From Bugulina stolonifera (lineage: Eukaryota; Bryozoa; Gymnolaemata; Cheilostomatida; Bugulidae), in NCBI GenBank assembly GCA_935421135.1, contig OW285191.1, forward strand, positions 9,847,700 to 9,911,699: DNA of 64,000 nt, given 5' to 3'. A model generated the notes under the pieces. It was not told the origin of the DNA and searched no databases. It was given only the letters and a program-made list of their open reading frames with translations. Below, one piece after another: positions 51,101 through 61,200 of this stretch (within the stretch, counting starts at the first letter, position 1; each line of letters starts with the position of its first letter). The position numbers and the translations under genes are program-made.

Positions 51101-54100
51101 CATTCATTGCTCTCAAATAATTGACCAACTTATTCCAAAAATGAAAAATCTTACCTTAGCTGTCTGATCCTCATTAGCGGCAGCAGCGTCAACCATCCGT
51201 TTTATTTCATTGTAGAAATCATCTGAGAACTTTTGCAGATAATCTTTGTGGTCTTCTGCATTAATACCATCAATATCAGACCAATCAATTGAATATTCTT
51301 TGATATTCCTCCTTGGCATCTTGGCCTTCACTTTCTTAGTCAATTTCTTCAGCAAATCTGTTTAAAACTACCATAAAGTAGGTATTGTTCCATAGAATTC
51401 ATGACAATGTGGTGGTTCACTGCATGACAACAACAACCATTCTTGCACAAGTTCAAGACAAATAACTGTTATGAAAAGTTGTTCTCTCACGCATAGCTTC
51501 GCCCTTCTGACACAATGTTGTCAAACATCTCTCCAATCATTTTCACCATGACTACACTTCTTTGAAAGTTTGGAAACAGAAATTGAGATAAAGAGAAGAG
51601 GATGCCCAACACTGAAACCATAGTGATCATCATACATTAGTTCTCCTACAAGTGCAGTTCAATGTGTGAGTGTTTCTGATAAAAATTAACCAACCTTACC
51701 TTGACCTTCCTTATCCTTCTCCTTAGCCTCAGTCATGTCTATGAATCTCTTAGCCTTAGGATGCTGCAGATCAATGTTATTTATCTGACGGACAAATGCC
51801 AGACAGTTTGACTTCTGTTTCTGGTTGTCAGATAGAATACCAGCAATGTCTACCTCTTCCTCTGTCACTAGACAAATGACAATAATTGTGCACACAGAGA
51901 GTTGAACGAGACAACCATTATTGGAGCGAAATCAGACGAGTGACTGTTTGTAATCAACAAGCAGAAGATAAAAGGAGATACGGCGAAGGGAGTGAGATGC
52001 TAAATAAAGAGAAGGAAGAAATGGGAATGTCAAGAAGTCAATAAACTATATCAACAGGGGGTACATCGGAGAAGAGTAGCAAACAGCAGCACTAATAATT
52101 ACAGAACTATTAGGTAGTCAAATATCCGACCTATCTGAACAGCTGGTGGCAGCTATTAGCCTTAAATCTACTCCTGCCTCAACCATGAAACTGGTTGTAT
52201 CCGCATAAACATTGATACTAATTTCCTACCTTCTGTCCTATTCAAGTACAACGGTACTATTTCACCGCCTTTTACATGTACATGTATATAAGGACATATT
52301 CTATAGTTATAGTTATAGGGTGTATTACCTGATCTGATATATTGCTGAGCTGTTTCAGGGGACAACTTTTTGGCTGATCTCGCTTTTACTGCAGCCTTAC
52401 TAATAGCATTGTACATCAGCTTAGAGTTGTTCTTCCATATTTCCGTACCATCCTTCACGGAGCTACAAGCCAAGATACTAAAATAATATCAATATCAATA
52501 ATATCTATCTAATACCACCAGAAATCTTTGCCTTATCACATATTATGTCTAGATACATTTTACTGCATATATATCTATATACTTGTCTACAAGAAAATGT
52601 TTAGATGATTCTTAAGCCTCACTGATAGCAGACATATTGCAACACATAGCCTAACCTGATTGGCTGAAGAATGTACTGAGAAGGGATAGAGTTGGTATCC
52701 TCTTTATACCAAGTGTTTAATAACTCTGTTACTTTACTATCTTGGATGTGGGAGGTAAGAATATTCCAATGTTCAACACTAATACATTTCTTCAAATGTC
52801 TGGTACCGTAGCGATTGCCCAACAGGAGCTACAATGCAGAAGTAGCATGTATACACTACATGACATTGGAGTAGAAGTAAACTGATTAGAGTGACAACTC
52901 CAAATACATGTAAAACAGATTGGCTTTGTGTACAGAAACCAAGAAACTGTCATGTCAACTGATACGTCATTAGCCTACTGTATGTAATGTAAAGACTACT
53001 GTCAGTTAATAGAGCCCGGAATAAATGCAGAGAAATATAAGGGCACCTGATAATTCAAGAGAAATATTATTAATGGATCCAACCACCTGCACACACTAAG
53101 TTACCGGATGACACCGCAACCTCCACAGAATATGATCACACAGATATAGTAAAAACTTACAACAAAGTTTGGACCAGCTGACTCTCTCTGACAGTTAATT
53201 ATTTCTCTCATACAGAGTTCAGATGTGGAGTGGTCATCATTTGCCTGATCTTGGACACCCCATCTCATGTCCACTACCTGTTAGTAGTAGCATAGTAGAA
53301 TACAGTAACATAAACTATTACCATATTTGGTCAAAAAAATTGAATATAAATATGTGCAACAGTACCTTAGCATAGTGACATTTACCATTTATATGCCAGT
53401 CGTTGTCACCATGAACATTAATAGTTATTCTGATTTTAAACACACATAACAATCTTGGGAATCCAAAAAAAATTCACAGGCGACTGAATCTAATCTACTG
53501 GTTTATTTGCTAACAAAATGAATGCATGACATGACTTTGTCTGAATACTAAAGCCTACAAAAATCAACAAGCCAAAAGCCTATATAGTACACTGATACAA
53601 AAAATGAGTTGGACATCTTCTACAAATAATGTAACTATGGTACCTGGAACTGTTGGCCATATGATTCCTGGCAATACTTTTTCAACTTAGGAAATACTTC
53701 CACCATGAGTCTGTTTCTTTCCACTGACATGTCTGTATAAAAAGATTCTAATTAGAGTAGCTGTAATGTAACCAGAGACAAAAGAATGAAAGGCAAAACA
53801 CCTGGTTGGCCCTAACCCACCTTATTTCTACTCTGAGATAGTGAGTTTGAAGTGTTGGGATCGTCAAGTTCCTGCTTAGGGGATATACCCCTCTATGGTT
53901 TGAAGTGTTGAAATTAGTATTGAATATAAATTGTATATAAAATGCATAATCCAAGAATATAATAACTGCTGATGAGTAACCATGTTACTGTATTCAGCAG
54001 ACCCATGACTGCTAGCCAAAAATTATAGTCTTCAAAGAACACATGTAGATAATACAATACTTACCAGTAAACGTAGAGCTTAAAAATATACGTATCACAT

Positions 54101-54245
54101 TTTTATGCTCTTCAGGAAGACTTTCTGTTGAACCCAAGATAACAGAGAGTTTAGCTTTCTCCTGCTCTGCTGGAGCATTGGAAATCGTCCCACTCTTCAT
54201 GCTGCAGGTGTGACTATACCTTACTTCACCATCTGCTAATATCAT
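36162..54245 (-). CDS. NACHT and WD-repeat protein, NWD1/NWD2-like, 39 exons
   Basis: Exons: 54065-54245, 53644-53732, 53161-53277, 52656-52828, 52329-52477, 51700-51867, 51155-51357, 50564-50764, 49948-50110, 49614-49746, 49196-49379, 48685-48868, 48456-48574, 48117-48265, 47833-47982, 47537-47688, 47283-47368, 46960-47119, 46395-46576, 45841-46050, 45387-45527, 45093-45287, 44747-44907, 44035-44246, 43279-43437, 42882-43059, 42418-42589, 41962-42042, 41534-41688, 41167-41272, 40430-40553, 39861-39960, 39300-39487, 38933-39096, 38782-38829, 38320-38430, 37770-37879, 36902-37469, 36162-36287. These total 6,252 nt (2,083 residues) with every junction in phase. Residues about 45-190 form the N-terminal DUF4062-type domain (IRIFLSSTFT, VVDMRWGVQDQ, LLLGNRYG). 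The NACHT ATPase follows with a P-loop GHSGCGKTS (about 411) and Walker B VVIVLDSVDQL (about 505). WD-type blades are visible in places (YDNSTKFWDL, GHIWDAATNN) in roughly 950-1650. A tail has a proline-rich repeat (about 1870-2040) and ends in a charged helix. The architecture is that of animal NWD/TEP1-type STAND proteins, which oligomerise on ATP binding; the ligand is unknown. The start codon is the first ATG after an in-frame TAG. Confidence 0.85.
36955..37212 (-). repeat. Coding tandem repeat of a proline-rich decapeptide
   Basis: About eight units of roughly 30 bp inside the NWD exon 36902-37469 encode variants of GGIRPSPPPP or GGIHPPPPP. Units differ in length by multiples of three, so the frame is kept. 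Such stretches bind SH3, WW or profilin-type domains in other proteins. Confidence 0.8.
38030..38200 (+). mobile_element. tRNA-derived SINE, copy A (NWD intron)
   Basis: Contains GCTGAGCTGGTGTAGTAG (A-box) and GGATTCAAACCCCAG (B-box, 38121), then a body with AAGTCTCTGACTGCTCA shared with copies at 61.3 and 62.9 kb. Inserted antisense to the host gene. An upstream AAGCTTCCTTTTTT segment is shared with the 61.3-kb copy only. Confidence 0.75.
43451..43650 (+). repeat. Five nearly perfect 40-bp tandem units in an NWD intron
   Basis: Unit starts (ATGTATAGAGATACTTGTAT) lie at 43451, 43491, 43531, 43571 and 43611, an exact 40-bp period with one or two substitutions per unit. The minus-strand repeat has no stop codon in several frames, which produces long spurious reading frames. 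It lies between coding exons 44035-44246 and 43279-43437. Confidence 0.9.
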
Positions 54246-54926
54246 AAGCTATGCATCACATTACAACAACTACATAGTGCAATAAGGGTTGCTCATGAAT
54301 GTTTCAATCACACATCAGTTAGGAGTCAAGTGAAAATTTATCCAGGGACCAGGATTTTACTTCCTTGAAATTCTCCACACAGCTTTTTACTATTTTGTCC
54401 AATGTGAGTTCAGTAGAAATTAGCCAGCCTAAAGACACATGCAACTACATAGTGCATCCACATAGTGATAGAATATATTGTGATGGAACAACCGGCCAGC
54501 AACACCACCAGGCCAATGTATGCCGAAGTGATTAAGAAGGCCTTAGTACCCAAACAGATGTTGTCCCTCCTGGACAGCTCCAAGAGAACTCTAGCGGCCG
54601 GCATCCCTTGGCTAACATAAACACTGACAATAATCCTACCCATATTCATTCATTAATGATGTCTTACCTTGTATTGCATTATACTCATGCGTGTTATATT
54701 ATTATTATTCAACTGTATTATATACTGCGTGTCTTTTATATATATTAGCAATCAGGCTTTGGAATTACACTTATATTGCATTTTGGGTTTTCCCACTTAC
54801 ATTGCTAGTAATTGTGTGTTATTGTCTGATTGAATTAAATAGAGTCTTTTACCATTTATATTAAGTAATCTTGTGGCCGATGCTATGGAATGGACTCATA
54901 CTTATATATCATATGTTTTACACTAT

Positions 54927-55313
54927 TGTAAGCACATTTTGTGCCAAGGCCGACCCTTTTTGTGGCTGACATCAGACGGAACCATCCATGTTGTTGCATC
55001 AATTCCGGAGCCGATACCATGTCGGGCTCTTTTGGCCGGAAGTAGTTATAGTATAAAAGGCAGTGCATTTTCTGTATCAAATCAGTTGTTGATTGCGCTT
55101 CAATAAAGCAACATCTCCTAACTCAAACCTATAGAGGCTTACTCTCTTAGACGGGTAACTCTACCGGAGGATCTTTGGATCCAGTACGGCTCGAGTTCAT
55201 CCCCATCCTAGTTTAAGCACATCTCTACGCTCCTTCTTAGATTTAGGTCGATCCCGGATTCTTTATGAATCTAGTGTCGGGCCTAAGGTCTTAGAATACA
55301 CAATCTTTCACCG
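54927..55313 (+). mobile_element. LTR-like segment
   Basis: Starts TGTAAGCACATT, much like the segment at 32.4 kb (TGTAAGTACATT). It contains AGTATAAAAGG near 55049 and CTTCAATAAAGC near 55100, the TATA-then-polyA layout of an LTR. The right limit is uncertain and no target duplication was found. Confidence 0.35.
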
Positions 55314-56649
55314 CACTCTTCTGGAGTCTAAAGTCTACATGATTTACGTCGGTCCTGAGCTCCAATGAGTCTCGGCATCGGCCTACGTCTGATATAATAT
55401 ACAATATACCAATAAGAGCACATATAATAACTGTTCACTCTTTATGTAATGAGCAGAAAGTTACTTGGTCGGCCTCTACCACCTTCCAAGCCCTTCACAT
55501 ATTTGTAGCCCTCGGCTCCTGTATGCAACTTACTCCAAAAACATTACAATATCACATAAAGGAGTACTCCTTGATCACACCACTTGGTAAAACTTTCACC
55601 TGTTAATCAGGGCAGACAAATAGATAGGGTAGAAGTTCCTACCTTAACTGTGGCTTTATATTTCAAGCTGCGTCATTTCTTGTAAGAGCGTCCATAGGAT
55701 GGAGTTACTTTCGTTCAAGAAAAGAATAGAAAGAACTTAAAGTTAAGAAGGTAACTCTAGTCTATGCAAATGCAATGCAGAGCTCAACCAGCAGAAGACA
55801 ATCTGAGATAATTATATAAGCCTAAAATCAAAAATGTCTGATCTTAAAATTAAATAAAAATTAATATCATAACATTATTGAAAGTAAAAAATTAATTTTC
55901 ATAATGCCATAATTTGCCAATAATTATTATAATATACATTGTATAATAGTTAATTTAATTTTGCGCACCCTCTTAACAACCAAAATCAACAGAAGTGGAT
56001 GAGAAAGTGCCCAGCTTTAATCGATGAAGTAGGATAGAATTGGCCTATTTACAAGCTGTCGTGATTTTATTTTCAAATATATAGGTTATCTCCGCTGCTG
56101 TGTGGCACCAAAAAGAACTACACAGGCCCTCTTTGGCCCAGGTTGAGAGGTGATAACTCATCGCACAAGCCTGAACGCAACTGGTTTCATCAGGGTTGTC
56201 ACCCCGCCGTAATGCGAGAATACTTTCTAGAAATACTCCATTGGAAACCCACGACTTATCTAGTTCGTCAATTCGTTAAAGGTTTATTGGTTGCGGGACG
56301 AATAGAAATGTTTGATGTTACTGCAAACACTTCCATCGGGTCCCTTATAAACTTTTTCTTGTAAACCTCTGTTGATTCCGTTGTCATCATAGAGGTAGTT
56401 TTTCCTATGGTTGTCATGCGAAAGATTTCCTACACTGTCTCATTATTCCTTCCACCCACAAGATGCATTTGCACCACACCAACTTCAATTCCAACTTTGC
56501 ATACATTTACACTACATTAATTAGTTGTTGATTATGTAATATAATTGACTGCCACCATTCACGACAACAATAATATAAAAGTACGACTTTAACTTTTGTA
56601 GTAGTACTTTTTTTGCTGTGCTGACCACTTTTGTAATTTAGTTTCGTTT

Positions 56650-57000
56650 GCTCTTTGTGTAAAGGATGCCATGTGAGCGCCAGATGTGACCTCTGCGCTA
56701 GCTACAAGTCTCCTTCACTCGTTCCTAACTATCCCAGGTGCTCCAGACTCTCAGTTCTACAAATCACCAGCCAGGTTGGCAGACTCCTAGGTAGTCTGCA
56801 GAATTAATATCGGGTATATAAGTAGATAATAGATAGTTGTGTCTTTATTAAACTCCAAACTGTAGCTGACTGAGATAGAGAGGTGTGGCACATTTTAATA
56901 AAATTAGCTGCTGTCGGACGTCCGGGGCGCGGACATACTTGCCAAGTGTCCAGATTTTGTGCCTGTCCTTACTAATTTTCTACTTGTGCTAATTTTTTAT
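56650..57000 (-). mobile_element. LTR-like segment
   Basis: On the minus strand TTGGAGTTTAATAAAGACAC (about 56840-56860) matches the TTGGAGCTCAATAAAG of the 32-kb segment. The limits are not defined. It may be a fragment. Confidence 0.3.
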
Positions 57001-57462
57001 TTATGTTTAAAATGTTACCTACCAAACCTCATTAAATACAATATGCTACCTAAATTGAGTCATTTACGTACATGTAGTTAGAAAATATTTTAAAAACTAC
57101 TACCTAAATAGCAGTAGAATGGATGATTTGATACCTCTTAGGAATGGGTTTTATTCAAATAACATACATCCAAAATAATATGTCCAGAGATTCTGTTACC
57201 TGTCTGGGAAGTTTGAGCAGACAAGGCCAGATTTTTTCTCTTGCTCCATGGAAAGCATGCTTGGGGCAACAAATGATGTTTAATTGTTATAAGAACATGC
57301 CTAATAAAAAAATAAGCATGACTATATAATATTAGAATATAAACTTAGTTTTTATACTAAATGACAAGATTGCTATCGGTCACAGCGACAAAGCTAATTC
57401 TTTTTAGGTATAATGTTAATCAGTAATCACATGCGCTCCTTGGGCACAACATAATTGCTACA

Positions 57463-58110
57463 CATAGGTCACATCCTGTTAGATTTAGCTCACATACTAC
57501 TAAATATAGATCACACAATCAGTGCTTTTCCATGCTTCGTATTTCTCTTCGAAGGGAGTTGTTTTACCCTTCGAAGCCCCATTCTAGTCTAATTCCATGC
57601 TTCGTATTTTGTTCAACTGTTTTGCGACAAACGCATTTAAGTTTTCCCGCCTATGACATCATAGTACAATAACCTCAGGAGTTAAAAATAGCTACGCGTT
57701 GTCTAATGTTAATTCAACCGCAACAAGGAGCGCACAGCCAAACTGACGTCATAGCATAATGTAGTTATTGACAAGCAGTTATTCAAGTGTGAAGACTGTT
57801 GCGCCAGCCAAAGATAGTGTTCTACTAACTAGTACTTGTACATTAGCGAGCTCATATTCGAAGAATGTCACTACCATCCTACAAAGCAAAAAAATCCCTT
57901 GCTCCTACAAAGGTCAGGAAATACGTATTTTTCGCCAATTCCATCCTTCGTATTTTAAATATGAAGCTAAATACGAAGCTAAATACGAAGCAAAATACGA
58001 AGCATGGAAAAGCACTGAATGTTGGATGTAGGTCACATACTGTTAGATGTAGGTCACATACTGCTAGATGTAGGTCACATACTGTTAGATGTAGGCCACA
58101 TACTGCTCTT
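57463..58110. repeat. 22-bp tandem array interrupted by a foldback element
   Basis: Units of the type TAGGTCACATACTGTTAGATG lie on both sides: degenerate at 57463-57518 and clear at 58025-58100. The array is split by the inverted-repeat element 57519-58018. Confidence 0.65.
57519..58018. mobile_element. Foldback/MITE-like element of 500 bp
   Basis: Ends TCAGTGCTTTTCCATGCTTC and its reverse complement (GAAGCATGGAAAAGCACTGA). Extra internal copies of AATACGAAGC are present on the right and CTTCGTATTT on the left. No coding sequence. A target duplication is not evident, perhaps because the target was itself repetitive. Confidence 0.6.
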
Positions 58111-58213
58111 TTATAGCGAAGTGACAGGAAATGGACTGATGTGGATATAACATTACACCATTGTACAGTTCTGTAATTTTGTGTATTTCAGATAGAGATT
58201 GTGCCACAGCACT

Positions 58214-61200
58214 ATGGAGGAAGAACAGTATGCCGAAAAAAGTGATCATGGCGCATTTGGTGATGCGCTTGGTGATTCAGACTTCAGTGTTGGAGATGTA
58301 GATGATAATGTCGACAATGACCTCCTTGATGACGATGATATTCATGCTGATGATGATCATGGTGGGAATAAGGGATCACCTGATGTCATAGATGCTGTGG
58401 GACGGGCTAAGCTTTCAGTTGCGTTGGGTTCTACAACTGATTTACCTGAAGAGCACAAAAATGTCATAAGGATATTTCTAAGTTCTACTTTCACTGGTAA
58501 ATCTGTTTCTTGTACAAAGTTAATAGACTACAATGAATAGGTTGGAGATTAATTTTATTCTGACGGTAGCTGTGTGACACCATTATCAACTAGCTCTTAC
58601 TGTCTCTAGTAATTATTATGGCACTAGAAACTCAATTAGAAATGAGCTTCATTCCCCAGACATGGGCACTCGAGTCATTTTACTCGACTCAAGTTAACTG
58701 AGCAACAGCTTTTCATTACTTTTAATTGACTTGTGCTTTTGTACTGTGTGAAAGCTGGGAATTGACTTTTACTTCTACTCTCCTACAAAGCATGATGCTT
58801 GACTCTTACTTTACTCAAATCTCTCAGCTATCAGTGATAATTCTATTGGTTTGGTGTAATTATGTAATAAGTCTTGTCCACCATAGAGAAGCTGAGAGGC
58901 TTATAGATAAACAGACCTACCATTACAATAAGTGCAAATTTGAAATAGCCTTTGTTCCTCAGAACTACTTTAACTGACAGAAAATTGGATCTAACACTAA
59001 GTATTACCTATTGTGTGTTGTCACACTTGTATACATCAGAAATTTGTGTTCTACAAAATTCCCATTGGTATTCTCTTTGACATACCGCTGTACTTTTGAC
59101 TCTACTCTGACTCTAGCATTTTGGCACTAGTTGCTTGACTCTTACTTTACTTTTCAAAATGGCTGTTTATTTACTCTTACTCTACTTTTGACTTGCTTCA
59201 TCCGATGAGTTTACTCTAAATTACTTTTTATCAATTGGGAATGTATACTCTTACTTGACCAGGGGTCTCAAGTTGCTCAGTCAAAAAATCCGAGCAAATG
59301 TACAATGTACTGCAGTGTAAGCAGTGTAGCAGTATTACTCTACTAGCAATTGGCCAGAGATATAAATAAAGCTGTTGGTCACTTACATGCACTTATCTAT
59401 TGCTCTATGAAGTTAGCCTAACTAATTTCTCACAGCCTAATAATCCCAGTACATACATGTACTTCAGTCCTTACCCTTGAAAAGTAATAGAATTAGTAGC
59501 TTTTTCCTAAGCAACTCACAAGCTATGAGATAAATTGAAGATTAATTTGGAGATTTGGAGCATTTCAATTCAAAATATAGCTAATGTGAGAAAATCTCCC
59601 AAAATCCGAGCAAATCATCAATAATGGAAAACCTCCCGAGCTCTCCGAGCAAGCACTCAAAATCCGGACTGCTCGGGGAAAATCCGAGAACTTGAGAGCC
59701 CTGTACTTGACTCTTGACTTGAGTATTTGTCTGCTTTGCACATGTCTGTCATTCCCCTAGTAAATAGTGTCAACATTAACATCGGAGTAAGTGTTATCCA
59801 ACAACAACAATAACAACAACAATAACAATATGCTTATGTTTTGTTATTTTCTATTACAATGTTCAAAATATTGGTTGTTTTAATTTTATGATTGGTATTT
59901 TTCTTCTTTCGGGAATTCCTATGCAATGAAAATTTTAATTGTTATTCCCCTAGACATGTCAGTGGAGAGAAACATACTAATGACAGAAACATTTCCAAAG
60001 TTGAAGAAGTATTGCCAGGAGTCATATGGTCAACAGTTTCAGGTAGTGTAATGTTTCGATAATTGTTGTGATAACTAAGCCGTACCTTTTGTACATCCGT
60101 GTTCTTAAAAAATACAGTAATACATTACCAAAAGTAGCTAACCTGTTGGGACTAACAAGAGAAGACAAGACCTTTATGATGAAGGCAGATGATTAGGATC
60201 TGTAGCATTTTGCACTATGTTATGACACCTAATCATTCATAGCCAATCACCTGCTTACACATACCGTCTCTAAACTTGCTTATTGGGTGTAGTTTACTTT
60301 TACTTGTCTCTGGTATAATATTAGATGTATACTCATATGCCATTAGTTCTCCTGGAGAACTATTACCTATGTAATGCATTGTATTACTACTCTACTAACA
60401 GGTAGTGGACATGAGATGGGGTGTCCAAGATCAGGCAAATGATGACCACTCTACATCTGAATTGTGTATGAGAGAAATCATTAACTGTCAGAAAGAGTCC
60501 GCAGGTCCAAACTTTGTTGTAAGCTTTCAATATAACTACATGTATATACTTATAGATTGTGGAGAGACTTTTGTCATTTTGTCACTCAACATGTGCACGC
60601 TCTAGTGACCTTATGAATTCACTTGCATAAAGTGTTCGCTACTTATAATTGATATTGCTGCATCTACAACTATATTATATACACTCTACTCGTATATCTA
60701 CACCGTGGTGGTAGGAGTCAGTTTAAAATTTAACCCTAGACTTTCAACCCTACACTTTCAATTACAGCTCTTATTGGGAAATCGCTACGGTACGAGATAT
60801 CTGAAGAAGAGTATTAGTGTTGAACATTGGAATATTCTTACCTCCCACATACATGATAGTAAAGTAAAGGAGTTATTGGACATTTGGTATAAAGAGGATA
60901 CCAACTCGATCCCTTCGCGATACATTCTTCAGTCTATCAGGTTGGTCTACGTCTATAAGGGTTGCTTTATTGTGAACAGTATGCGAGTGACTTTTTAATG
61001 ACAAAAATATTATTAATATACCAGTTTCGCTAAAAAGACAGAAAATACCATTCTCCCATTCAAATTAGTCGGTATATTATATCATGGATTATCTATTTTC
61101 ATTCTGCTTCTCCGCATTCCTCTGAGGATGTTGCTGGAACTAGTGTCGAATTGTAAGCAAAAAAGTCATACAATACGTTTGCAAAAAATACAAAAATATA

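Larger units (their letters stand above)
54246..58213. other. Divergent intergenic region between two NWD-like genes
   Basis: About 4 kb between the two start codons. It is largely filled by repeats: LTR-like segments near 54.9-55.3 and 56.65-57.0 kb, and a foldback element at 57.5-58.0 kb inside a 22-bp tandem array. No TATA box or conserved promoter block shared by the two genes was found. Confidence 0.5.

Noticed and set aside
54410..54649. 79-codon minus-strand frame just upstream of the NWD gene start
   Set aside because: An in-frame stop separates it from the NWD start codon; no family is recognised and its neighbourhood is repetitive.
56143..56364. 73-codon frame in the divergent intergenic region
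   Set aside because: No recognisable domain, no splice partners, and it lies between repeats; possibly a fragment of a retroelement.
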